Shown here: positions 1 to 7,612 of the stretch, one piece after another
Numbering within the stretch: position 1 is the stretch's first letter
Layout: each line of letters opens with the position of its first letter
Source of the DNA: JBHPCZ01 sp042573625
GTDB lineage: Bacteria; Desulfobacterota; Desulfobacteria; Desulfobacterales; UBA11574
Assembly: GCA_042573625.1 (NCBI GenBank)
Contig: JBHPCZ010000033.1
Location: forward strand, 1 to 30,322
DNA: 30,322 nt
Direction of reading: 5' to 3'
Notes under the pieces: model-generated
What the model was told of the DNA's origin: nothing
The model's input: only the letters and a program-made list of their open reading frames with translations
Database searches by the model: none
Translations under genes and position numbers: made by a program

Positions 1-947
1 ACGTCTGAATGGTTCCAGATTTCATCAAAAGGGGTCTTTGTAATATCACCGCAATTTATATTCAAAAACCCGCACGGCTGCACAACGCCCCTGTGTGAAA
101 TAAAGCAGAAGCCGGTACCGCCCAGACACCCCCGCGTCACCGCATCCATACCGTGCGTTTCGAATGAAACAGACTTTCCTTCTGTTTTTGATCTCTGTCT
201 GAGTATGCGGTAGTAATGGGGAGCGCAGGTTGCTTTCAGTTGTAATGGGGTTTTTTCCCGCTGGTCATAAAACCAGTTCAACGTGCGTTCATATTCTTCT
301 GCCGATATTTCCTGGTCGACGATATATTTGCCGCGACCGGTGGGGACCAAGAGAAAAATATGATGCGCAACTGCGCCAAGGTTTACGGCAAGCTCCTGGA
401 TTTTTGGGATCTGGCCGAGGTTTGTTTTTGTAATCGTGGTGTTTATCTGAAATTCAACGCCGGCTTCTTTTGTCAGACGGATTCCTCGGAGCGCGCCTTC
501 AAAAGCGCCGTCAACCCCTCTGAATCTGTCGTGGTCTTCTTGGGTGGCACCGTCTATGCTGATGCTTATCCTCTGAATACCTGAATCCGCCATCTGTCGG
601 GCAATCGTTTGAGTGATCAGCGTCCCGTTGGGCGCCATGACCATCCTGAGTCCCTTTGCCGTACCATATTTGGCGATTTCGAAGATATCATCGCGCAAAA
701 GCGGTTCTCCTCCTGTCAGAATAACGATGGGCTCACCCACCCGGGAAATTTGATCCAGAAGGCGTAAGGCAGCCGGGGTGTCCAGTTCTCCGCTGTGCGG
801 GCCTTGGGTTGCTGATGCACGGCAATGCATACAGTCAAGATTGCAGTTGCGAGTCGTTTCCCAGGCAACCAGGCGCAGTGCAGCGCCTTTCTTTTCGCCG
901 TGGGGATGCGGCTTTGAATCTGATGTATGATGGTCTGTATGCGTCAT
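1..947 (-). CDS. ahbD: AhbD-type radical SAM heme synthase (partial, 3' end outside window)
   Basis: My translation from ATG at 947 stays open to the window edge (315 residues) and lacks its C-terminus. The radical SAM CxxxCxxC cluster motif is C35, C39 and C42, followed by a TGGEPLLR SAM-binding segment. Near the edge a cysteine segment, GCLGGTGFCFISHRG then QPCGF, is the start of the SPASM-like auxiliary cluster domain typical of AhbD. AhbD carries out the last step of the siroheme-dependent heme pathway: oxidative decarboxylation of two propionates of Fe-coproporphyrin III to vinyls, in the cytoplasm. It begins 11 bp after the hemB stop codon, so it is probably translated from the ahbC-hemB-ahbD message. 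The Shine-Dalgarno sequence is weak. A paralogous radical SAM/SPASM maturase is possible, but the cysteine pattern and the hemB/ahbC neighbours favour AhbD. Confidence 0.85.
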   Translation of the reverse strand, partial: MTHTDHHTSDSKPHPHGEKKGAALRLVAWETTRNCNLDCMHCRASATQGPHSGELDTPAALRLLDQISRVGEPIVILTGGEPLLRDDIFEIAKYGTAKGLRMVMAPNGTLITQTIARQMADSGIQRISISIDGATQEDHDRFRGVDGAFEGALRGIRLTKEAGVEFQINTTITKTNLGQIPKIQELAVNLGAVAHHIFLLVPTGRGKYIVDQEISAEEYERTLNWFYDQREKTPLQLKATCAPHYYRILRQRSKTEGKSVSFETHGMDAVTRGCLGGTGFCFISHRGVVQPCGFLNINCGDITKTPFDEIWNHSD

Positions 948-958
948 GTCATCCGCAA

Positions 959-1933
959 TTAACGTGTCAGCTCGGTGGCAGCTTCAATGGCAAAGTAGGT
1001 CAGGATCATGTCCGCACCCGCCCGTTTGATCCCGGTGAGGGTTTCCATCATGACCTTTTTCCCGTCCAGCCAGCCCATTTTGTGCGCTGCCTTGATCATG
1101 GCATACTCTCCGCTGACATTATAGGCCGCGATCGGAAGGTCGATCTCTTCTCGGATACGGCAGATGATGTCAAGATATGGAAGCGCGGGCTTTACCATAA
1201 TAATGTCCGCCCCTTCTTCTACATCCAGGGTTGCTTCTCTTATGGCCTCAAGCGCATTTGCCGGGTCCATCTGATAGGTGCGGCGGTCGCCGAATTTAGG
1301 TGCAGAGTCGGCTGCGTCACGGAACGGCCCGTAATACGAAGAACAATACTTGGCCGCGTAGGACATGATGGGGATATGACTGAAATCATTTTCATCCAGG
1401 GTATTGCGAATTTCAGCGACCCGGCCGTCCATCATGTCGGAAGGCGCTACCATGTCAGCGCCGGCCTTTGCGTGAGAGAGTCCCGTTCTGGCAAGAAGGT
1501 CGAGCGTGGCATCGTTGTCTATTATTTTGCCGTCAACAACGCCGCAGTGGCCGTGATCGGTGTACTGGCACAGGCAGACGTCGGCAATGACAACAAGCCC
1601 CGGGACTTTGTCTTTGAGTGCTTTTATCGCTTTTTGAACAATGCCGTCTTTGGTGTACGCACGGGTCGCCAGCGGGTCCTTTTTATCAGGAATTCCAAAA
1701 AGCATTATTGCGGGGATGCCCAGTTTATGTGCCGTTTTTGATACTTTAACCAGATTGTCTACGGAGAGCTGGTATTGTCCGGGCATCGACGCTATGGGAT
1801 GTTTGATTCCCTTTCCGGCGATGACAAAAAGAGGAAGAATCAGGTCATCGACCGAAAGTGCGGTTTCACGGATCATCCGTCGGAAGGCTTCATTTTGTCG
1901 CAGTCGTCTCGGTCTGTAGTCAGGAAATAACAT
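959..1933 (-). CDS. hemB: Delta-aminolevulinic acid dehydratase (porphobilinogen synthase)
   Basis: Full-length 324-residue HemB. It condenses two 5-aminolevulinate molecules into porphobilinogen, the first common pyrrole of heme, siroheme and cobalamin. The zinc-site cysteines are C120, C122 and C130 in DVCLCQYTDHGHC. The two active-site lysines are K195 (SYAAKY) and K248, the Schiff-base lysine in IIMVKPALPYLD. The N-terminus FPDYRPRRLRQN is typical. The ATG at 1933 has an upstream AAAGGA ribosome-binding site. The gene lies 48 bp downstream of ahbC and 11 bp upstream of ahbD on the same strand, so substrate supply and late heme synthesis are encoded together. The presence of the CxCx7C triad indicates a zinc-dependent enzyme rather than a magnesium-only one. 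Confidence 0.97.
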   Translation of the reverse strand: MLFPDYRPRRLRQNEAFRRMIRETALSVDDLILPLFVIAGKGIKHPIASMPGQYQLSVDNLVKVSKTAHKLGIPAIMLFGIPDKKDPLATRAYTKDGIVQKAIKALKDKVPGLVVIADVCLCQYTDHGHCGVVDGKIIDNDATLDLLARTGLSHAKAGADMVAPSDMMDGRVAEIRNTLDENDFSHIPIMSYAAKYCSSYYGPFRDAADSAPKFGDRRTYQMDPANALEAIREATLDVEEGADIIMVKPALPYLDIICRIREEIDLPIAAYNVSGEYAMIKAAHKMGWLDGKKVMMETLTGIKRAGADMILTYFAIEAATELTR

Positions 1934-1945
1934 GGCAATTCCTTT

Positions 1946-1978
1946 TTGTTAATGAATATTCACGTGAAATGTTAACAA
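1946..1978. promoter_or_regulatory. Dyad-symmetric sequence between ahbC and hemB
   Basis: The 48-bp gap between ahbC and hemB holds TTGTTAA (1946-1952) and its complement TTAACAA (1972-1978) around a central palindrome TTCACGTGAA (1959-1968). It could be an operator or a short mRNA hairpin just ahead of the hemB ribosome-binding site. The centre of the outer arms is offset by about 1-2 bp from the inner palindrome, which weakens the case for a simple dimer site. Confidence 0.3.
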
Positions 1979-1981
1979 GAC

Positions 1982-3160
1982 CTATGCGATCTCTTCATCG
2001 GTCAAATAACATGCCGGATCCGGAGCCCAGATATCGCCCGTCAACGCCTCAGACCGCACCCTGAAGTTTCCGGCACAAATGTCCAGCCATCGACAGGTTG
2101 CGCATCTTCCTTTGGCGTGTGTTTTTTTCTCTTTAAGCTTTTTCAGGAGCGGATCTGACGTATCGGTCCAGATTTCGGAAAAAGGTCGATCTTTGACGTT
2201 TCCGAAACTGTAATGACGCCAGAATTGATCGGGGTGGACTTCACCATCCCAGCTGATGCACCCGATGCCTATTCCGGAGCTGTTCCCCTGATTCATTTTG
2301 AGGAGTTCAAGAACTTCTTGGGCCCGCTCGGGGTTTTCTTTGAGCAGTCTCAAATAAATGTAAGGGCCGTCCGCGTGATTATCAACGGTTAACACCTCTT
2401 TGGATAGTCCTTTATCATGCAGCTTTTGAGTCGCGTCGATGACAAGGTCGACAATTCTTCTTGTTTCTTCGTGGGACAAGTCTTCTTCTACGAGTTTGGA
2501 TCCGCGGCCGGCATAGACAAGATGATAAAAACAGATCCTCGGGATATCCATCTCTTCAAGCAGTCTGAATAGCTGGGGGATTTCATCGATATTGAATTTG
2601 TTGATGGTAAAGCGAAGTCCGACCTTTATTCCCGCAGCCTTACAGTTTTGAATCCCTTCCATCGCGGCATTGAAAGCCCCCTTGACACCCCTGAAACGGT
2701 CATTGATTTTTTCCATTCCGTCCAGACTGATACCGACATAGGAAAGGCCAATCTCTTTAAGTGTACGGGCGACATCTGTTGATATCAACGTGCCGTTGGT
2801 AGATATTACAGCGCGCATGCCTTTTTCCACAGCATAGGATGCAAGCTCGGGCAGATCTTTACGAATCAGAGGCTCACCCCCGGAAAATAAGATAACGGGC
2901 ACACCGAATTGGGCGAGGTCATCGATCAGGTGCTTGCCCTCCTGGGTGGACAATTCATTATCCCGGGGAGTACTCTTGGCATGGGCATAACAGTGAACAC
3001 ACTTTAGGTTGCACTGCTGTGTAATATTCCAGACGACCACCGGGCGCTTATCTTTGGAAAACTGAAGCAGGTGCGAAGGTAATTTTGACGACAGACGCCC
3101 GTAACGAAGGGCGTCCGAAGGTTCGACGGTTCCACAGTATAGTTTGGATATTCCGATCAT
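1982..3160 (-). CDS. ahbC: AhbC-type radical SAM 12,18-didecarboxysiroheme deacetylase
   Basis: The 392-residue product from ATG at 3160 begins MIGISKLYCGTVEPSDALRY, a typical AhbC N-terminus. The radical SAM cluster motif is C50, C54 and C57 (CNLKCVHC), followed by FSGGEPLIRK. The C-terminal region has further cysteines (GIGIGC, RCATCRWLDIC, PACYL), as expected for auxiliary Fe-S clusters. AhbC removes the two acetate side chains of 12,18-didecarboxysiroheme to give Fe-coproporphyrin III, the AhbD substrate. The frame stays open another 73 codons upstream, but those codons lie in a repeat (R1) that recurs at 13209, so the ATG at 3160 is chosen. It has an AGG about 7 nt upstream. First gene of the ahbC-hemB-ahbD group. 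Confidence 0.92.
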   Translation of the reverse strand: MIGISKLYCGTVEPSDALRYGRLSSKLPSHLLQFSKDKRPVVVWNITQQCNLKCVHCYAHAKSTPRDNELSTQEGKHLIDDLAQFGVPVILFSGGEPLIRKDLPELASYAVEKGMRAVISTNGTLISTDVARTLKEIGLSYVGISLDGMEKINDRFRGVKGAFNAAMEGIQNCKAAGIKVGLRFTINKFNIDEIPQLFRLLEEMDIPRICFYHLVYAGRGSKLVEEDLSHEETRRIVDLVIDATQKLHDKGLSKEVLTVDNHADGPYIYLRLLKENPERAQEVLELLKMNQGNSSGIGIGCISWDGEVHPDQFWRHYSFGNVKDRPFSEIWTDTSDPLLKKLKEKKTHAKGRCATCRWLDICAGNFRVRSEALTGDIWAPDPACYLTDEEIA

Positions 3161-3187
3161 ATTATACCTGATCTCCGATGAAAAAAG

Positions 3188-3390
3188 TTCAATTTTGCCT
3201 GTCCAGTTAAATCCGTATTTAACATTTAACCGGGGTTCAAGGCCAAAGAAGGCGAAAATTTTAACCACAGGAATACACTGAGTATTTCGAGGATTAAAAT
3301 TTAAGCCTGACCCCAGTGAAATAGGCTTCGCATTGCACGGGGCAGGCACCGGGATCGGGCAAAAGGGGTCGTTTTTCAAAGGTCTCCCGA
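3188..3390 (+). repeat. Dispersed repeat R1, copy A
   Basis: This roughly 200-bp stretch recurs in the same orientation at 13209-13446. Both copies start with GTTCAATTTTGCCTG, share TTTAACATTTAACCGGGG, GGCGAAAATTTTAACC and CCTGACCCCAGTGAAATA, and end TGCACGGGGCAGGCACCGGG ... TTTTTCAAAGGT. It lies just upstream of ahbC and makes a false N-terminal extension of that frame. Copy A lacks about 32 bp found in copy B. No transposase is encoded. It fills most of the 374-bp gap between ahbC and the ClpX-like gene. Confidence 0.85.
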
Positions 3391-3469
3391 CATCATCGTT
3401 ACTGCAGGGGACGCTTCGATGTCGAGTAGGAAATAATCATTCCGTGCCCTCTTATCCTGACAAACCCAA

Positions 3470-3495
3470 AAACCAGAACGAAAAATGCCTGGTTT
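3470..3495 (-). terminator. Likely intrinsic terminator of the ClpX-like gene
   Basis: Read on the minus strand, AAACCAG (3495-3489) pairs with CTGGTTT (3476-3470) across a 12-nt loop, and the right arm runs into TTTTT. It lies about 40 bp after the stop codon at 3535, as expected for rho-independent termination. The stem is short (7 bp), so efficiency is uncertain. Next to it, 3499-3533 is a degenerate array of TATCAAG-like units with no evident function. Confidence 0.55.
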
Positions 3496-3534
3496 CAGGT
3501 ATCAAGTATCGTATCAAGCATCAAGTATTTCGTG

Positions 3535-5283
3535 TCAGGTTGTACTCAAATCGTCTTTAATGAGGTTGCCGACAAAAGCATCAGGATTCAAAAGGGCTTG
3601 TCTTGTTATAAAGAATCGATTTCTCCCGGTTTTTTCTCGAGTCAGTTTAAGGCCGTGTTCAAAATGTGTTGTGAGTTGTTTATAAAAATCATCAATTGTT
3701 ATATCGAAATGTACGATCTGCTCGATGATAAAATCGATGGCATCTTCTTCCAAAACAATATTGATATCATGGCTTTTGAAAAAGGACAATTCCATCTTCT
3801 TGACTTCATCGCAGTAGTTTTTGATCTTTTTGATAATATTGCCGATATCCATTGTGTTTTTAGTGTAAAAATCAGCCAAGATATCAACACGTGACGGCGT
3901 CATCGCCAGGCTGTATTTTTGGGCCAGATATTTCTCGTTTGATTTAACATAATCCTTGATAGATTCTTTTTCCGCAAGCGTCAGTTTTTCAAAGACTTCA
4001 CTGGCTGTGTCGTCGTTTGACAATGCGACCAGTTCTTCAAGAGATTTTTCGGGGTTATCAATAACCGATAGCGTTACGGGGAATTTTTTTACGGACGTGG
4101 ACGGCAATTTTTTTTCAAAGAGGAGCAATGCCTTTTCAGCAGCACTTACCAGCCCCCTTGCCCCGGTATTTTCACTAAATGCATTTTGGGCTAAAATGCG
4201 AAGCACCGAATTCTCGAACTTTACGTCAATACCATAAGCTGCAAAATCGAGTTTTTTGCCGAGAATGATGGGGTTGCTTGGATTTTGCAGAATTTCAAAT
4301 AGATCATCCTCGTTTAATGTTTCAAATATTGCTTTGACCGGCAGACGGCCGACAAATTCAGATTCAAATCCATAGGTTATAAGATCTTCTGACTTCACAT
4401 GTTTAAGAATGCCCATCTGTTCCTCGGCACTGGTGATGTGTGCCCCAAAACCGATGCCCTGCTTCGCAATACGTTTTTTAACAATTGGGACCAGATCAAT
4501 AAATGCACCGCTCATGATAAACAGGATATTATTGGTGTTGACAATCCGTTTTTCCTTTTGTCCTGTTTTCCTAAATCGCTCTATTTCCTGAATCATTGAA
4601 ACGGGATCATGCGGGACTTTTAATTCAACATCCGTCTCTTCCATGGGTTTGAGGAGTGCCCGCTGGACGCCCGTTCGAGACACATCCGCACCGACTAAAT
4701 GTCGGCTTGAAGCAATCTTGTCGATTTCATCGATATAGATGATTCCATGCTGGGCGAGTTCGATGTCGTCATCGGCTTCCCTAACAAGATCCCGCACAAG
4801 ATCTTCTACATCTCCCCCGACGTAGCCGGTTTCACTGAATTTGGTGGCATCCCCCTTAACAAAGGGAACACCGATTTTGTTGGCGATCAGTTTTATAATG
4901 TAAGTTTTCCCTACTCCGGTTGGGCCAAGCATCAGCACGTTGTTTTTAATGCTGCCGACCATATTCCTGACGGGATCGGAAGCGGTTTCCGCCCTTTTAA
5001 TCCGGTTGAAATGAGTGCAGATTTTTGTGGCCAAAATCGCTTTGGCATTATCCTGTTTGACAATATACTGATCAAGATAGGCGATAAGTTCCTCGGGTTT
5101 TAAGTCAAAATTGATCTTTTTCTTTTTTTGGAGCGGTGCGGGAGGATTCCCGACGGGAACCTCCTGGGGGATAATAACAGGGGATACCATTTTAACATTG
5201 GCCCCAAACCTTTTGGACAGAAATTCGCTGATCTCTTTTTCAAGTTCTTTAGGAGTGGGTATTTTGTCGCCGTCTTCTTTCAT
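3535..5283 (-). CDS. ClpX-like AAA+ unfoldase with C-terminal extension
   Basis: 582 residues, clearly related to ClpX but not the standard protein. The AAA+ core has Walker A GPTGVGKT (120-127), a GYVG pore loop (153-156), Walker B IIYIDEID (181-188), an arginine-finger GRLP (312-315) and a sensor-2 GARG (374-377). The IGF loop that docks ClpX onto ClpP is present (277-279), so interaction with ClpP is plausible. There is no N-terminal four-cysteine zinc-binding domain; residues 1-57 are instead charged and Pro-rich. After the core there are about 190 further residues, far beyond the usual ClpX C-terminus (E. coli ClpX has 424 residues). It is transcribed alone, with a terminator downstream and a tRNA upstream. 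Role inferred: ATP-dependent protein unfolding or remodelling, substrate unknown. The ribosome-binding site before ATG 5283 is weak. Confidence 0.8.
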   Translation of the reverse strand: MKEDGDKIPTPKELEKEISEFLSKRFGANVKMVSPVIIPQEVPVGNPPAPLQKKKKINFDLKPEELIAYLDQYIVKQDNAKAILATKICTHFNRIKRAETASDPVRNMVGSIKNNVLMLGPTGVGKTYIIKLIANKIGVPFVKGDATKFSETGYVGGDVEDLVRDLVREADDDIELAQHGIIYIDEIDKIASSRHLVGADVSRTGVQRALLKPMEETDVELKVPHDPVSMIQEIERFRKTGQKEKRIVNTNNILFIMSGAFIDLVPIVKKRIAKQGIGFGAHITSAEEQMGILKHVKSEDLITYGFESEFVGRLPVKAIFETLNEDDLFEILQNPSNPIILGKKLDFAAYGIDVKFENSVLRILAQNAFSENTGARGLVSAAEKALLLFEKKLPSTSVKKFPVTLSVIDNPEKSLEELVALSNDDTASEVFEKLTLAEKESIKDYVKSNEKYLAQKYSLAMTPSRVDILADFYTKNTMDIGNIIKKIKNYCDEVKKMELSFFKSHDINIVLEEDAIDFIIEQIVHFDITIDDFYKQLTTHFEHGLKLTREKTGRNRFFITRQALLNPDAFVGNLIKDDLSTT

Positions 5284-5578
5284 AATGACATACTATAATC
5301 ACACCTCAGGGAAAATGCAAGGAGGTGTTGGGCCGGACGTAAAGTGAGCCCTGAGCTGTACCGTAAGGTAACGCTCTTCGGCCTAAAAAGCTCAAGAAGA
5401 GGATGGTAAAATCCGAAGATTTCTTGAAAATGCTTAACAAAACAGAGATTCTTTATCTCAAGACCGGGCAAGACTTGCCGACAAACTTTTTTCAGAAATA
5501 TTAGATATATCAGACTGGGACACATCTGCCTCTGGTGACAGATATAAACCATAAAGAAACGTATCGGGGACTTTTTCT
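5284..5578. other. Gene-free gap between the ClpX-like gene and tRNA-Arg
   Basis: I see no supported gene, terminator or repeat pair in these 295 bases. Short open frames cross it in several phases but have no ribosome-binding site or family resemblance. The promoter of the ClpX-like gene should lie here on the minus strand, but I could not identify a convincing one. Confidence 0.5.
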
Positions 5579-5654
5579 TGGTACGCCCGGCTGGGTTCGA
5601 ACCAGCGGCTTTCAGCTCCGGAGGCTGACGCTCTATCCACTGAGCTACGGGCGC
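5579..5654 (-). tRNA. tRNA-Arg (anticodon CCG)
   Basis: A complete 76-nt cloverleaf on the minus strand. The acceptor stem GCGCCCG pairs with CGGGCGT (a G-U at position 1-72), and the discriminator A and 3' CCA are encoded (5581-5579). The D-arm is GTAGCTCAGTGGATAGAGC. The anticodon arm is TCAGC-CTCCGGA-GCTGA, with CCG at positions 34-36, reading the Arg codon CGG. The T-arm contains GGTTCGAACC. Confidence 0.96.
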
Positions 5655-5666
5655 ATGGTGATTTTA

Positions 5667-5695
5667 GAAATAATTTATCAATAGAAATAAGTCAA
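5667..5695 (-). promoter_or_regulatory. Candidate promoter of tRNA-Arg
   Basis: On the minus strand TTGACT (5695-5690) is followed after 17 bp by TATTTC (5672-5667), 12 nt before the tRNA 5' end. The -35 hexamer is near consensus; the -10 matches only at the first three bases. Confidence 0.35.
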
Positions 5696-5814
5696 GCGAT
5701 CAAACAAAACAGAGTGTTTTTGAACCAAATCGCCCGAGTATTATATAATCTTTATATTTCAGCGGTGTGTCGTTGTTTTCAAAAACAAAACAAATTCTTA
5801 ATGAGAAATGCGGG

Positions 5815-7101
5815 CTAAAGGATCTTGTCAAGGACTTCCTTGGCTTCACCGACCACGTAAAGAGAGCCGGCAATGCAGATGGCGTCGTCCGGTGATGCTG
5901 TTTTAACGGCATGTATTACCGCCTGTTCGACATCGTGGAAAACCTCGATGTTCGGGGTTATGGTTTTGGCTACAGCAGAAAGCGTGTCGGGCGGTACGGC
6001 ATGGTCAATCCCGGCTTGGGTCAATATCGCTCTGCTGCAAAGCGGGAGAAGAGATTGAAGCATCGCCGGATAGGATTTGTCGTCCATTACTCCGGCGACA
6101 AGCGTTATATTTCGGTCTGACAGTTTTTCTGATAGGAATCGGGCCAATTTCCGAACGGCGATTAAGTTGTGTGCGCCATCAAGGATGATCAGGGGAGATG
6201 TCGATACAATATCGAGTCTTCCCGGCCATCTGTTTTGTGCAAGGCCGTCCCTGATGCGCTTCAGGGGAAGATCGACTTTGTCTCTGTTCAGTACCTCACA
6301 TGCGGCCAAAACGAGTGCGGCGTTGTCGATCTGGTGACTTCCAAGCAATTGTGTGTGCATATCTTGCCACAGATTATCAATTCCAAAATAGGTAAAGACG
6401 CTGTTTTTCTTTCTTCTGACCCGAAATGCATCTTTGTAACGATAGAATGGTGCTGATTGTGAATCAGCGATCTCTTTTAACACTGAAATGGCATTTTTTT
6501 GTTGAACACCGGTAACAACAGGGGCGTTCTTTTTAATAATTCCACCTTTTTCTCCGGCAATTTGAGCGATGGAGTTTCCGAGATACATCTGGTGCTCAAG
6601 GGAGATATTCGAGATGATGGAAAGCGCAGGTTTGATAATATTGGTTGCATCGAGTCGTCCCCCCATCCCTGTTTCAATAACCGCCCAATCCACATTCTTT
6701 TTCCCGAATTCAAACAACGCCATTGCGGTTGAAAATTCAAAAAAAGTCGGCTCACGTTTTCCGGAGTGAACCCTTTTAACGGCGTTGTAAGATGATACAA
6801 CATCTTCATCAGAGACCGGTGCGTTGTTTACACAGATTCTTTCATTAAAACGCACCAGGTGCGGTGATGTATAGAGCCCGACCGTGTATCCGGATAAATG
6901 CAGAATTGTTGAAAGGGCGGAAGCGATCGAGCCTTTTCCATTGGTTCCGGCCACATGGATGCATGAAAAACGATCCTGGGGATTTCCCAGCCCTTCCAGG
7001 ATATTTCTGATCGTGGAAAGCCCCAGCTTTATCCCGAACCTTCTCAGACCGAACATTGTCTTCAGGCAGTTATTGTATTCAGTCTCCAACGCCAACCTCA
7101 T
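5815..7101 (-). CDS. folC: Folylpolyglutamate synthase / dihydrofolate synthase
   Basis: 428 residues, the usual size for the FolC/Mur ligase family. The ATP-binding loop GTNGKGS is at 52-58. Other family segments are LYTSPHLVRFNERI, ETGMGGRLDATN, ISLEHQMYLG, AGEKGGIIKK and ILDGAHN. FolC adds glutamates to folates and, in many bacteria, also makes dihydrofolate from dihydropteroate. It is read from ATG at 7101, right after the terminator that follows rpsU, so it probably depends on read-through or on its own promoter. No accD is seen next to it. Whether it is bifunctional cannot be judged from sequence alone. Confidence 0.95.
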   Translation of the reverse strand: MRLALETEYNNCLKTMFGLRRFGIKLGLSTIRNILEGLGNPQDRFSCIHVAGTNGKGSIASALSTILHLSGYTVGLYTSPHLVRFNERICVNNAPVSDEDVVSSYNAVKRVHSGKREPTFFEFSTAMALFEFGKKNVDWAVIETGMGGRLDATNIIKPALSIISNISLEHQMYLGNSIAQIAGEKGGIIKKNAPVVTGVQQKNAISVLKEIADSQSAPFYRYKDAFRVRRKKNSVFTYFGIDNLWQDMHTQLLGSHQIDNAALVLAACEVLNRDKVDLPLKRIRDGLAQNRWPGRLDIVSTSPLIILDGAHNLIAVRKLARFLSEKLSDRNITLVAGVMDDKSYPAMLQSLLPLCSRAILTQAGIDHAVPPDTLSAVAKTITPNIEVFHDVEQAVIHAVKTASPDDAICIAGSLYVVGEAKEVLDKIL

Positions 7102-7103
7102 TT

Positions 7104-7138
7104 AAAAACCCGGCAGATGGTGTGTCCATGCCGGGTTT
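7104..7138 (-). terminator. Intrinsic terminator between rpsU and folC
   Basis: A perfect 10-bp stem on the minus strand, AAACCCGGCA (7138-7129) with TGCCGGGTTT (7115-7106) and a 13-nt loop. The right arm continues into a T-run (TTTTT at 7108-7104). It closes the rpsU transcript and lies directly against the folC start codon at 7101. Confidence 0.8.
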
Positions 7139-7163
7139 GGATGAAACTTTTTAAGGGTTTATG

Positions 7164-7379
7164 CTATCTGCTGAATCTGTTGTATCTTTTTCTTGAAGCG
7201 GCGATTCTTTGCCTTCTCAAGGCTTCACGCTGCTTGCGGCGCCTGTGCTCACTCGGCTTTTCATAAGCCTTTTTCAACTTCAATCGTTTAAATAGGCCGT
7301 CATTTTGAATCTTTTTCTTCAAAATGCGCATCGCCTTTTCAAGGTCATTATCAAAGACCTTGACCTGAATATCCTTCAA
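7164..7379 (-). CDS. rpsU: 30S ribosomal protein bS21
   Basis: Short, very basic protein matching bS21: QVKVFDNDLEKAMRILKKKI, then EKPSEHRRRKQREALRRQR. The open frame extends to GTG 7406 or ATG 7403 (up to 80 residues), but those starts lack a ribosome-binding site. TTG at 7379 is preceded by a GGGGG run at 8-nt spacing, and it gives a 71-residue protein of normal bS21 length, so it is preferred here. A start at TTG 7388 is also possible. bS21 sits in the 30S platform near the 3' end of 16S rRNA and helps translation initiation. It is a single-gene unit with its own promoter and terminator. Confidence 0.9.
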   Translation of the reverse strand: MKDIQVKVFDNDLEKAMRILKKKIQNDGLFKRLKLKKAYEKPSEHRRRKQREALRRQRIAASRKRYNRFSR

Positions 7380-7465
7380 ATTGTTCAACCCCCTTTTTTC
7401 CATCACAGGAAGAAAATATGACTAATAATTCCGATGGTTATTTTTAAAGCATTGATGAACCTATT

Positions 7466-7494
7466 TATATATCTTGATTTTTATTGATTGGCAA
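7466..7494 (-). promoter_or_regulatory. Sigma-70-type promoter of rpsU
   Basis: On the minus strand TTGCCA (7494-7489), a 17-bp spacer and TATATA (7471-7466), about 90 bp upstream of the preferred rpsU start. Confidence 0.6.
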
Positions 7495-7544
7495 GAAAAA
7501 TAATATTCGATATCAACTTTTTCTGATCCGGTTTTAGAACTGAT

Positions 7545-7592
7545 AAAAAAATGTGCCCGGGCCAAAAATGTTGGCTACCGGACACATTTTGT
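7545..7592 (-). terminator. Intrinsic terminator of adk
   Basis: On the minus strand, AAAATGTG-CCGG-GCC type arms (7590-7573 and 7563-7548) form a long stem with two small mismatches, and the right arm runs into a T-run. It lies about 20 bp after the adk stop codon. Confidence 0.8.
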
Positions 7593-7612
7593 GCTTGTCC
7601 AATGAATGTGTG

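Noticed and set aside
809..1741. 310-codon plus-strand frame
   Set aside because: It lies antisense to hemB and ahbD, which have clear family motifs; it shows no recognisable protein features.
3161..3379. 73-codon upstream extension of ahbC
   Set aside because: The sequence is repeat R1, which recurs at 13209 away from ahbC; AhbC proteins begin at the MIGISKLYC methionine.
5280..5552. 90-codon minus-strand frame upstream of the ClpX-like gene
   Set aside because: No ribosome-binding site, low-complexity composition and no motif; it overlaps the region that should hold the promoter.
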